From positions 110,152 through 174,151 of the forward strand of contig NZ_JAUXXZ010000009.1 in assembly GCF_030684675.1 (NCBI RefSeq): DNA of 64,000 bases. Reading direction: 5' to 3'. The position numbers and the translations under genes are program-made. Numbering within the stretch: position 1 is the stretch's first letter; each line of letters opens with the position of its first letter. The notes below the pieces were generated by a model that had not been told where the DNA came from, made no database searches, and worked only from the letters and a program-made list of their open reading frames with translations. Below, piece after piece: positions 27,430 to 35,637 of the stretch. This DNA is from Daejeonella sp. Lineage in GTDB: Bacteria > Bacteroidota > Bacteroidia > Sphingobacteriales > Sphingobacteriaceae.

Positions 27430-28269
27430 ATGAAAGCGAGTAGATTAAATAGATTATTTAATGAAAAATCAGGTAAGTGTTTTGATGTAGCTCTTGACCA
27501 TGGTTTTTTTAATGAATTAACATTTTTAGGTGGGATAGAAAATATTGAAAAGTCTGTTAAAATTCTGATTGATGCAGATCCTGATGCGATTCAGTTAACG
27601 GTTGGACAGGCGCACCATTTACAGTCTGTACCAGGAAAGAAAAAACCATCATTAGTTCTTAGAACAGATGTTGCCAATGTTTATGGTCTTGAACTTCAAT
27701 CCGTATTATATAGCAGAATGATTGAAGAGCCGGTGCTTCAGGCAATTCGTCTTGACGCTACCTGTGTGGTTGTCAATCTGTTTCGTATCCCGGGAGCCCC
27801 TGAGGTAACTGATCAGTGTATTCAGAATATTTTGAAGCTGAAGCCAATGTGCGACTTTTACTCTATGCCATTAATGATTGAGCCATTGGTGTTCCGCCCA
27901 AATAGCGAGGCAGGAGGTTATATGGTTGATGGTAATATAGATATTATCTTACCTCTTGTTAGGCAGGCTGTAGAATTGGGAGCTGATATTATTAAGGCGG
28001 ACCCTTGTGAAAACGTAGAAGATTATCATAAGGTTGTTGAGGTAGCCGGATCTGTTCCAATTCTGGTAAGAGGTGGTGGGCGTGCTGATGACGAAGAGTT
28101 ATTGGATCGTACCTATAAATTGATGAAACAGGGTGTAAAAGGTATTGTGTATGGCAGAAATGTAGTGCAACATGCTAATTCTGGTGGAATGACAAGGGCA
28201 TTAATGGCAATTGTTCATGATGGTGCAAAACCAGAGGATGTAATAGGTTGGGTTAAGGGGAATAAATAA
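27430..28269 (+). CDS. DhnA/LacD-type class I aldolase family protein
   Basis: A 279-residue TIM-barrel aldolase of the DhnA (FbaB/LsrF) family, which makes a Schiff base with a ketose phosphate and cleaves it. Features are the N-terminal FDVALDHGFF, the Schiff-base lysine K189 in GADIIKADP, the phosphate-binding PILVRGGGRAD, and GVKGIVYGRNVVQH. It is cytosolic. A PfkB kinase lies two genes downstream, giving a possible kinase-aldolase pair like those in tagatose or sulfofructose catabolism. The actual sugar is not identified. The gene follows a 213-bp gap and is likely the start of its own transcript with 28335. Confidence 0.85.
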   Translation: MKASRLNRLFNEKSGKCFDVALDHGFFNELTFLGGIENIEKSVKILIDADPDAIQLTVGQAHHLQSVPGKKKPSLVLRTDVANVYGLELQSVLYSRMIEEPVLQAIRLDATCVVVNLFRIPGAPEVTDQCIQNILKLKPMCDFYSMPLMIEPLVFRPNSEAGGYMVDGNIDIILPLVRQAVELGADIIKADPCENVEDYHKVVEVAGSVPILVRGGGRADDEELLDRTYKLMKQGVKGIVYGRNVVQHANSGGMTRALMAIVHDGAKPEDVIGWVKGNK

Positions 28270-28334
28270 AAAAATATGTGTGCAGGGCAGTATCGGCAGG
28301 CTGGTTTATTATCATTTAAAATATTAAATACAAT

Positions 28335-29459
28335 ATGAAAGTTGTAAACGTTGGTATTATTGGTGGTGGTTTAATGGGTAAGGAAGTAGCCAGCGCTTTT
28401 GGACGCTGGTTTTCATTAAACGATTATCCTGTTAAAGTAGAGTTAAAGGCTGTCTGTGATCTGGATGCAAATACCTTAAAATGGTACGAGCAAATTCCTT
28501 CAGTTGAATTATTGACTACAGATTATAAAGAACTATTGGCCTCATCCAAGGTTGATGTAGTTTATGTTGCCCTTCCTCATTTTCTTCATGAGCAATATTA
28601 CATCGAAGTAATTGAAGCAGGTAAGGATCTGCTGGCTGAAAAGCCCTTTGGAATTGATCTCGAGGCAGCAAAAAAGATCAATGAAAAAATTGCCAATTCA
28701 AAGAGTTTTGTAAGATGTTGCTCAGAGATGCCCTTTTTTCCAGGCCCTCAGCGAGTGATCAGCGAAGTCCTTTCTGGAAGAATCGGAGAGATCATTGAAA
28801 TAAATGCAGGTTTTTGTCATTCAAGTGATTTGGATCCTCTTAAACCAATTAACTGGAAAAGACAGTCAAAATTCTGTGGTGAAATTGGTGTAATGGGCGA
28901 TTTGGGTATGCATGTTATGCACATCCCAATCAGAATGGGCTGGATACCTGATAAGGTTTATGCTCATCTGCAAAAGATAATTACTACCAGACCTGATGGT
29001 AAAGGTGGTTGGGCTGAAGGCGACACCTGGAATAATGCAACACTGTCAACTTCTGTGAAAATTGAGGAAAATGATATTCCAATGTCTCTTGAAATGAAGC
29101 GATTAAAACCTGGTGAGACTAATTCCTGGTATATTGAAATCCTTGGGACCGAGGGCGGGGTGCGCTATAATACGAAGGATACCAAGGCATTATGGACATT
29201 TAGGCGTGAAAAGGAGCAGTTATGGCAACGAGTGGATCTTGGATTTCAAGTTCCCTTTCCGGTCAGCACCGGTGGAATATTCGAACCTGGCTTCTCTGAT
29301 TGTTTTTTTCAGATGCTGGCGGCATATTTTGCTGAGCGCGAGGGATTTTTAAATGGCCGTTTTGGCTGTGTTACTCCTGAGGAAGCACTCATTAGCCATA
29401 AGTTATTTAATGCTGCTTTAAAATCTCATAATACAAAATCTGTTGTTGATATAGGGTGA
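28335..29459 (+). CDS. Gfo/Idh/MocA-family oxidoreductase (cytosolic)
   Basis: A 374-residue oxidoreductase. The Rossmann motif GIIGGGLMGKE is canonical (GxGxxG), and the catalytic lysine is in DLLAEKPFGIDLE. The substrate domain has GVMGDLGMHVMHIPIRMGW, with the family Asp-x-x-x-His. The length and the internal MSLEMKRLKPGETNSWYIEILGT segment resemble cytosolic sugar dehydrogenases of this family. It lies 66 bp after the aldolase gene and probably shares its transcript. No export signal. Confidence 0.88.
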   Translation: MKVVNVGIIGGGLMGKEVASAFGRWFSLNDYPVKVELKAVCDLDANTLKWYEQIPSVELLTTDYKELLASSKVDVVYVALPHFLHEQYYIEVIEAGKDLLAEKPFGIDLEAAKKINEKIANSKSFVRCCSEMPFFPGPQRVISEVLSGRIGEIIEINAGFCHSSDLDPLKPINWKRQSKFCGEIGVMGDLGMHVMHIPIRMGWIPDKVYAHLQKIITTRPDGKGGWAEGDTWNNATLSTSVKIEENDIPMSLEMKRLKPGETNSWYIEILGTEGGVRYNTKDTKALWTFRREKEQLWQRVDLGFQVPFPVSTGGIFEPGFSDCFFQMLAAYFAEREGFLNGRFGCVTPEEALISHKLFNAALKSHNTKSVVDIG

Positions 29460-29521
29460 CTTAAATTTTAATAATTATAAAAAAAGCGATCGCTAGTGTC
29501 TGGGTAAATATTTTTGCTCGT

Positions 29522-29683
29522 CGACCCCGAAGGTGGTCGTATGTTTATAGTTTATTGATATACCTAACCAATCGACCCCGTAGGTGGTCGTATGTATTTG
29601 AAACTTTCACATACGACCACCTACGGGGTCGGGAAAACGGTTAGAATTAATTTTTCTATAAACATGTGACCACCTTCGGGGTC
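29522..29683. repeat. Four-unit nested inverted repeat (GACCCCGAAGGTGGTC family)
   Basis: Units at 29522-29550 (+), 29573-29595 (+), 29609-29631 (-) and 29656-29683 (-). The inner pair is a perfect 23-bp inverted repeat with a 13-bp spacer. The outer pair matches over 28 bp with two differences. Related units lie at 46779-46888. The 384-bp gap 29460-29843 holds this structure, an AGTGTCTGG word at 29496 and no gene. Confidence 0.85.
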
Positions 29684-29843
29684 AAACTTGCATGTTCTTT
29701 TATAGGGAATTCATTTGAAAACCGGCTAAAAACGTTCAATGCAAAACACAAAAGTATATTTTATTAAGAAGTCAATGAATTCGATTTTAATCATTAAAGG
29801 TTACATACCGCACGCGCGGGATAAGAAACAATAAAAAAAACGG

Positions 29844-30869
29844 ATGAAAGAAAATACCGGAGTGGGAATTTTGGCTGGGGGCAACTGGATCATTGACAAT
29901 GTGAAGATCGTAGATGTCTACCCAAAAGAAGAGAAACTGGCTAATATCCTCAAAGAGAGCACCAGTAATGGTGGTGCGCCATACAATGTTTTAAAAGCCA
30001 TAAGTAAGATGGGATTCCAATTTCCTCTAAAGGGGATTGGAGCAATCGGAAATGATGAAAGAGGGGATTATATTTTAAATGAATGCAGGGAACTACAGAT
30101 TGATTCCAGTCAGGTGATGAAGGTTGAGAACAGTAATACTTCGTATACTGATGTTATGACTGTTAAAGGTACCGGCAGACGTACTTTTTTTCATTCCAGG
30201 GGCGCAAATGCCTTTTTGGATGAGTCTTATTTTAATTTTACCGGCTCTAAAGCGAAGATATTTCATTTAGGTTACCTCCTTCTGCTCGATAAATTAGATG
30301 CGGTCGGTACAGATGGCCTGACAGGGGCAGCAAAAGTCTTAAGTGAAGCCAGCCAATGCGGGATGATTACATCCGCAGATCTGGTTAGTGAGCAATCTGA
30401 ACGATTTAAAACTGTTATTCCATTAGCATTGCAATTTGTTGATATCCTGTTTGTTAATGAATTTGAAGCCGGTATGTTAACAGGTATTGAAATTTGTGAT
30501 GATGACGGAAGATGCTCAATCGATATTGCATATCAGGCAGCCGATGCTATTTTAAATGCGGGGGTTCGGAGATGGGTAATTATTCATTTCCCTAAAGGTG
30601 CAATTGCACTAAACAAAAGCAGGGAGAAAATATTTCAGCCAAGCGTCAAAATGCCGGTAGAGAAGATTAAAGGATCAGTGGGTGCAGGAGATGCGTTTGC
30701 CGCCGGTGTTTTAGCAGGAGTTCACGAAGACTGGACAATGGCAAAAAGCCTCTTATTGGGTGTAAATGTTGCTGCTGCAAGTTTGATGGATGCGAGTTCT
30801 TCAGAAAGTATTGTATCCTGGCAGGACTGTTTAAAGCTTGGGGAGAATTCAGGATTTAATGAAGTTTGA
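29844..30869 (+). CDS. PfkB-family carbohydrate kinase
   Basis: A 341-residue sugar kinase of the ribokinase/PfkB family. Signature 1 is near the N-terminus (GGAPYNVLKAISKMG and IGAIGNDERGDYI), and the ATP-site motif is G280-A-G-D283 in GSVGAGDAFAAGVLAG, with the catalytic base D283. It would phosphorylate a sugar, supplying the substrate for the DhnA-type aldolase upstream (inference). It is separated from that gene pair by a 384-bp repeat region, so it may have its own promoter. Cytosolic. Confidence 0.9.
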   Translation: MKENTGVGILAGGNWIIDNVKIVDVYPKEEKLANILKESTSNGGAPYNVLKAISKMGFQFPLKGIGAIGNDERGDYILNECRELQIDSSQVMKVENSNTSYTDVMTVKGTGRRTFFHSRGANAFLDESYFNFTGSKAKIFHLGYLLLLDKLDAVGTDGLTGAAKVLSEASQCGMITSADLVSEQSERFKTVIPLALQFVDILFVNEFEAGMLTGIEICDDDGRCSIDIAYQAADAILNAGVRRWVIIHFPKGAIALNKSREKIFQPSVKMPVEKIKGSVGAGDAFAAGVLAGVHEDWTMAKSLLLGVNVAAASLMDASSSESIVSWQDCLKLGENSGFNEV

Positions 30870-30902
30870 TTCGATTTTGATTTGCATAATATATTAATGG
30901 AC

Positions 30903-30920
30903 ACCCGATAGCTATCGGGT
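30903..30920. repeat. 18-bp perfect palindrome after PfkB gene
   Basis: ACCCGATAGCTATCGGGT is its own reverse complement. It lies 34 bp after the kinase stop and could be a terminator stem. A near copy occurs at about 54455 and a partial one at 57053. Directly after it is the word CTAGTGTCTGGGGAAA (30930-30945), which is also found after other genes. Confidence 0.7.
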
Positions 30921-31101
30921 TGATAATCACTAGTGTCTGGGGAAAGTTTTTATTAAGGTTTAGCCCGGCAGCAGAATTGAAACTCTTGCCATATTTAGGA
31001 AAGAGGGTATTTTATTAATGATTGAGTTATTTTAATCTCGGGAATAGGCGTACCGCTCAATAGGGCTCGCCTTTAGGCGGGTTGTAATCGGCGTGATTCA
31101 A

Positions 31102-31269
31102 TTCGGGCTTCAGCCCCACATATAGCAGGTTAGGAAATAACGTAAACCGGTGCTTCAGCGCCGACAACATTTAATCGGGCTGAAGCCCGATGCGGGTGTT
31201 CCGGTATAAACGGATTATTTGGGCTGAAGCCCGGAATATCCCCCTTGTATACCCCGCTTAAAAGCGGGG
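31102..31269. repeat. Cluster of short GC-rich palindromes
   Basis: In the 609-bp gap 30870-31478 there is TCGGGCTTCAGCCCC (31103), ATCGGGCTGAAGCCCGAT (31174-31191), GGGCTGAAGCCCGG (31221-31234) and CCCCGCTTAAAAGCGGGG (31252-31269). The first three are the same word in both orientations. These are REP-like elements; no ORF lies in the gap. Confidence 0.75.
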
Positions 31270-31478
31270 CCTATTGAACGAGTGCGCTAACAGCGGGGCT
31301 TGCTTTTTGAAATCAGGAAATAAAATCGTTCACGATACTTTTTAAAAGGATATTTTTAAACATTTAATTTTAACCGGACAGCAATAGTTGTGAATTAAAA
31401 GCTGACAATGTTTCTGATATTGAGATATTTACTAAATATTAGTGCCAGTTTAAAAATAAAAAAGAGGAGTTATTTTAG

Positions 31479-32216
31479 ATGAAAGTAGGCTTATTCATTC
31501 CCTGTTATATTGACCAGTTTTATCCTGATGTTGCCATAGCCACTTATCAGCTTCTAAAGAAGTTGGGCTGTGAGGTAAGTTATCCGATGAACCAAACCTG
31601 CTGTGGTCAACCTATGGCCAACAGTGGTTTTTCGGACCTGACAAAAGGCTGTGATGTGAATTTTGTAAAGAACTTTAAGGATTTTGATTATATCGTTGCT
31701 CCATCGGGGAGCTGTGTTCTTCATATTAAGGAACATTTAAAGGAAGGCGGTGACAAGGCTGAACTTGACAAAATCCGGCATAGTGTTTATGAACTTTCTG
31801 AATTCCTTGTTGATATTCTTAAAATTAACCGACTGGAAGCGTCTTTCCCTCATAAAGTAGGAATGCATGTCAGTTGTCATGGGCAGAGAGGTTTAAATCT
31901 TTCATCAATGTCAGAACTTGTTTCTCCTGAATTTTCAAAATCCGAGCACTTGCTAAACATGGTCGAAGGCCTGGAACTTTTAAAGCCGGTAAGGGTAGAT
32001 GAATGTTGTGGATTCGGAGGTACATTTTGCGTATTTGAAGAGGCTGTGAGTGTGAAGATGGGAAAGGACAGAATCAAAGAACATCTTGTCAACGATGTGG
32101 AATTCATTTGCGGCGGAGATACCAGTTGCCTGATGCATCTGGAAGGAATATTAAAGAGACAAGGGATTGGCGTGAAAACCATTCATCTGGCCGAGATCTT
32201 GAACAGCACGATATGA
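31479..32216 (+). CDS. lutA: LutA, lactate utilization (Fe-S) protein
   Basis: A 245-residue protein of the LutA/YkgE family with two cysteine-rich (CCG) domains: TCCGQPMANSG and DECCGFGGTFCVFEE. It is part of the LutABC iron-sulfur complex that oxidises L-lactate to pyruvate. It is preceded by an apparent ribosome site (AAGAGGAG) 10 bp before the ATG, unusually strong for this genome. lutB overlaps its stop (ATGA at 32213-32216), and lutC follows, so the three form one operon. Lactate may come from the aldolase branch of the locus (inference). Confidence 0.93.
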   Translation: MKVGLFIPCYIDQFYPDVAIATYQLLKKLGCEVSYPMNQTCCGQPMANSGFSDLTKGCDVNFVKNFKDFDYIVAPSGSCVLHIKEHLKEGGDKAELDKIRHSVYELSEFLVDILKINRLEASFPHKVGMHVSCHGQRGLNLSSMSELVSPEFSKSEHLLNMVEGLELLKPVRVDECCGFGGTFCVFEEAVSVKMGKDRIKEHLVNDVEFICGGDTSCLMHLEGILKRQGIGVKTIHLAEILNSTI

Positions 32217-33577
32217 GTGTTAAGCAACATGCAGAGGCTGCACAGGAATTTATCAGGGACGAAGCACGTACCGATTGGCACGATGAAACACTTTGGTTTG
32301 TCAGGCATAAAAGAGATAAAGCAGTAAATACCCTTCCTGAATGGGAAATCCTTCGCGATTGGGCCTCCCGGATAAAAAATCATACCCTCTCCAATCTTGA
32401 TTATTATTTAAGAAACTTCGAGGAGAAAGCGGCTTCGAACGGAATCATCGTTCATTGGGCCTCTGACACAGAGGATCATAACCGGATCATTCATAAGATC
32501 ATTGCTGATAACAAGATTGATAAAATTGTTAAGAGCAAAAGTATGCTCACTGAAGAATGCCATTTGAATGAGTATTTGCAGAATAAGGGTATACAGATTT
32601 TGGATACTGATCTTGGTGAGTACATCGTACAATTAAGGAAAGAATCGCCAAGTCATATTGTGTTACCCGCCATTCACCTGAAACGTCAGGATGTGAGTGA
32701 AACCTTTCATGAGCATCTGAACACAGAGAAAGGGAATTATGACCCACAATATCTGGCAGGCTCTGCCCGTCATCATCTAAGGGAACGTTTTATCGAGTCA
32801 GATCTCGCAATTACCGGGGTGAATTTTGCGATCGCCGAGTCTGGAAGCTTTGTGGTTTGCACCAATGAAGGTAATGCGGATATGGGAGTACATTCTGCGG
32901 GTATTCATATTGCCTGTATGGGCATTGAGAAACTGATTCCGAAAACCGAACATCTTGGGGTATTTCTTCGTCTTTTGGCAAGAAGTGCAACCGGACAACC
33001 CATCACAACTTATTCCAGTCATTTCAATAAACCCCGTCCCTGGCAGCAAATGCATGTGGTGATTGTTGATAATGGCAGGAGCAGGCAGCTGGGAAGAGCT
33101 GATTTCAGAAATTCCCTGAAATGCATCCGCTGTGCGGCCTGTTTCAATACCTGTCCGGTGTACCGGAGGAGCGGAGGGCATAGTTATCACTCAACAGTGG
33201 CAGGTCCAATCGGCTCAATCCTCAATCCTAATTTGGACATGGAGGCTAATTCAGATTTGCCATTCGCCTCAACGCTCTGCGGATCCTGCAGCAACGTTTG
33301 TCCGGTGAAAATTGATATCCATGAGCAACTCTGGAAATGGCGACAAGTTATCGTTGCTAATGGATATGTTGATAAAGGTAAGAAAGCAGGAATGCAGGGA
33401 ATGGCCTGGGTTCTTTCAAATCCTCAGGTTTACCGCATGGCCGGAAAAATTGGCCGCTGGATTATGCGAACCTTTCCCTTCATGCTGAATAATCGCCTGA
33501 ATGTCTGGTACAAGCAGCGGGAAATGCCTCGTGCACCTGAAAAAAGTTTTAGAGACTGGTTTAAAGAAAATAAATAA
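32213..33577 (+). CDS. lutB: LutB, lactate utilization iron-sulfur protein
   Basis: The start is chosen at the ATG at 32213, which overlaps the lutA stop as ATGA; the frame is open further upstream but that part lies inside lutA. The 454-residue protein has an N-terminal LUD domain (SKSMLTEECHLNEYL, DLGEYIVQL, TGVNFAIAESGS, IEKLIP). A ferredoxin-like domain follows, with clusters C304-IRC307-AAC310-FNTC314 and C356-GSC359-SNVC363. This is the standard LutB/YkgF layout. It is the electron-transfer core of the lactate oxidase complex. It is followed 2 bp later by lutC. Confidence 0.93.
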   Translation: MSVKQHAEAAQEFIRDEARTDWHDETLWFVRHKRDKAVNTLPEWEILRDWASRIKNHTLSNLDYYLRNFEEKAASNGIIVHWASDTEDHNRIIHKIIADNKIDKIVKSKSMLTEECHLNEYLQNKGIQILDTDLGEYIVQLRKESPSHIVLPAIHLKRQDVSETFHEHLNTEKGNYDPQYLAGSARHHLRERFIESDLAITGVNFAIAESGSFVVCTNEGNADMGVHSAGIHIACMGIEKLIPKTEHLGVFLRLLARSATGQPITTYSSHFNKPRPWQQMHVVIVDNGRSRQLGRADFRNSLKCIRCAACFNTCPVYRRSGGHSYHSTVAGPIGSILNPNLDMEANSDLPFASTLCGSCSNVCPVKIDIHEQLWKWRQVIVANGYVDKGKKAGMQGMAWVLSNPQVYRMAGKIGRWIMRTFPFMLNNRLNVWYKQREMPRAPEKSFRDWFKENK

Positions 33578-33579
33578 TA

Positions 33580-34155
33580 ATGAATGCCAGAGAAACAATT
33601 TTAAAGACTGTGGCCATGAATAAGCCGGAACTCACTGAGCTGCCGGATATGGATCTCTCCCTGACTATTCAATACCCTGATCTTATTCAGCAATTTATCG
33701 GCATAATGGAAGCTGCAGGGGGTAAGGCATATTATGAAAATAGCAGGCAAGACTTGCTTAATGACATAGCCGAGGTAAAAGCAGAAGGAAAATTTATGAT
33801 TAATCTTCTGGAGGATTCGAATGCTGAGGAATGGGCAAGCCTGACAGCATCCGAATTAGAAGCATTGGACACTTGCTACCTTCGGGCAGAACTTGGTGTT
33901 GCAGAGAACGGTGCGATGTGGATTTCTGAAAAGCAAATGTCCAACAGACTTCTGCCCTTCATTTGTCAGCATCTTGTGATTGTATTAGATCCGGGGGATG
34001 TTGTAAATAACATGCATGAGGCTTACCGGCAGATTGATGCCACAGCAGAGGGCTTCGGAGTATTTATCGCAGGACCTTCCAAGACGGCAGATATTGAACA
34101 GAATCTGGTAATCGGGGCGCATGGGGCAAGAAGTTTGAGGGTATACCTTTTGTAA
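33580..34155 (+). CDS. lutC: LutC, lactate utilization protein (LUD domain)
   Basis: A 191-residue protein made of one LUD domain, the third part of the LutABC complex. Family phrases are RAELGVAENGAMWIS, LPFICQHLVIVL, and the closing FIAGPSKTADIEQNLVIGAHGARSLRVYLL, which is the LutC signature of a phosphate/NAD-like binding loop. It starts 2 bp after the lutB stop. The 158 bp that follow hold only repeated low-complexity words. Confidence 0.92.
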   Translation: MNARETILKTVAMNKPELTELPDMDLSLTIQYPDLIQQFIGIMEAAGGKAYYENSRQDLLNDIAEVKAEGKFMINLLEDSNAEEWASLTASELEALDTCYLRAELGVAENGAMWISEKQMSNRLLPFICQHLVIVLDPGDVVNNMHEAYRQIDATAEGFGVFIAGPSKTADIEQNLVIGAHGARSLRVYLL

Positions 34156-34313
34156 TTGATAGTTGAAAATTGACAGTTGATAATTGATAGTGGAGCTAAA
34201 ATGTCATAATAGTAGTTCATTGTCCTGGTTCTTGGCTCTTGACTCCTGATACTTATCACCATTTGATTATTAACATAAACTCGGTATATTAAAGCATTAG
34301 ATTAAAAAATGAT

Positions 34314-35585
34314 ATGGAAAGAAGGAATTTCATAAAAAGCGCAGCTTCATTATCGGCGGTAACAATTTTAAGTCCGGATGCAGTTTTTGCCTCAGGTGCA
34401 AAGCCGGCAATTCGTTTAGGATTTATTGGTTGCGGAGGCAGAGGGACAGCTGATATAAGCTCCATGTCGCGAAATGCCAATGTGCATATTGTCGCTATTG
34501 CTGACCTATTTCAGGATCAGTTGGATGCGGCCAAACCAAAACTTGACCAGCTTAACGCGGCAAAGGGTTTTTCTGCTATTCCCAAATCGAATATTTACCA
34601 GGGATCCAATGCTTATCTTAAATTATTGAATAACAAAGAGGTAGATGCAGTCCTGATTTCGTCCCCTTGCTATACCCATCCTGAATTCTTAGAGGCAGCA
34701 GTTTCTGCTGGTAAACATGTTTATTGTGAAAAGCCCGTAGCTATCGATGTTGAAGGTTGCAGGCGCATGGAGCAATTAGCTGAGCGGATCAATGGTAAAG
34801 TGAGTGTTGCCATTGGTTTTCAGGTTCCGCATGCGAGCCCTTATGCTGAAATGATTAAACGTATTCACAGAGGAGATATTGGAAAGATTGTGAATGCCCA
34901 GGTTTATTATCTTGCCTCTGAAATTCCTCTGAAGCCTTATAAAGGACATATCTATGATGAGGCAAGAATCAGGAACCAATTTCATTTCCGGGAACTATCG
35001 GGAGGAACATTGGTAGATCAGGGAATCCATATGATGGATATCTGTAACCGTGCCTTGCAATCTCACCCTTTAAGTGCTTCCGGCTATGGCGGACTAAATT
35101 CGGGAGTGGAATTTGGGAATGCGTGGAATCACTATCAGGTAATCTATAAATATCCAAATGATGTCAATGTTTCTTATCATTCTATTCAGATTGGAAAACA
35201 ATTTGGAGATGTATGTGCCAGATTTATAGGCACAAAAGGTATTGCTGAAGCACATTATAGTGGTGGTGTTTTCATTAGCGGTGAAAACCAATGGGACTCT
35301 GGTGTTGCGAGGAGCCCTACGGAGCTAAGTGCTGAACAAAAGGCTGCCGGGGTTTTTCTTTCATCATTACATGATGCCGATGCAAACAAGCATAAGAATT
35401 TCATCAACAGTATAGAGAGCGGTAATTATCTGAACGAAATAAAGCAGGCAGCTGAGTCAACCCTGACAGCTATTCTGGGGCGAAATGCAGCAGAGGCTCA
35501 GGAAGAGTTAAGCTGGGACAGAATGCATTTTTCAAATGAGCGGATTGATCCGGGATTGAATTTATCTCAATTTAATAAAGTTTAG
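34314..35585 (+). CDS. Tat-exported Gfo/Idh/MocA-family oxidoreductase
   Basis: A 423-residue protein with a twin-arginine signal (MERRNFIKSAASLS) ending near VFASGA. The Rossmann motif is GFIGCGGRGTAD, and the EKP motif is in HVYCEKPVAIDVEGC. The substrate domain has SGGTLVDQGIHMMDICN. Exported members of this length include NAD-dependent glycosidases of family GH109 as well as oxidoreductases; the two cannot be told apart by eye. The gene lies 53 bp before the first ceramidase-fold gene and probably leads that transcript. Confidence 0.87.
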   Translation: MERRNFIKSAASLSAVTILSPDAVFASGAKPAIRLGFIGCGGRGTADISSMSRNANVHIVAIADLFQDQLDAAKPKLDQLNAAKGFSAIPKSNIYQGSNAYLKLLNNKEVDAVLISSPCYTHPEFLEAAVSAGKHVYCEKPVAIDVEGCRRMEQLAERINGKVSVAIGFQVPHASPYAEMIKRIHRGDIGKIVNAQVYYLASEIPLKPYKGHIYDEARIRNQFHFRELSGGTLVDQGIHMMDICNRALQSHPLSASGYGGLNSGVEFGNAWNHYQVIYKYPNDVNVSYHSIQIGKQFGDVCARFIGTKGIAEAHYSGGVFISGENQWDSGVARSPTELSAEQKAAGVFLSSLHDADANKHKNFINSIESGNYLNEIKQAAESTLTAILGRNAAEAQEELSWDRMHFSNERIDPGLNLSQFNKV

Positions 35586-35637
35586 TATAGCACTCACTTC
35601 CTAAGATGATTAATAATGTAAAAAGAAAATTGAACTG

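Noticed and set aside
29522..29683. Could the repeated units be a CRISPR array?
   Set aside because: Units are in both orientations, spacers differ in length and the arms are nested; no cas genes are present.
35604..35634. Possible sixth shared operator before the first ceramidase-fold gene (TAATGTAAAAA).
   Set aside because: Only the central word matches; neither AGTA half-site is present and the -7 box would fall inside the coding region.
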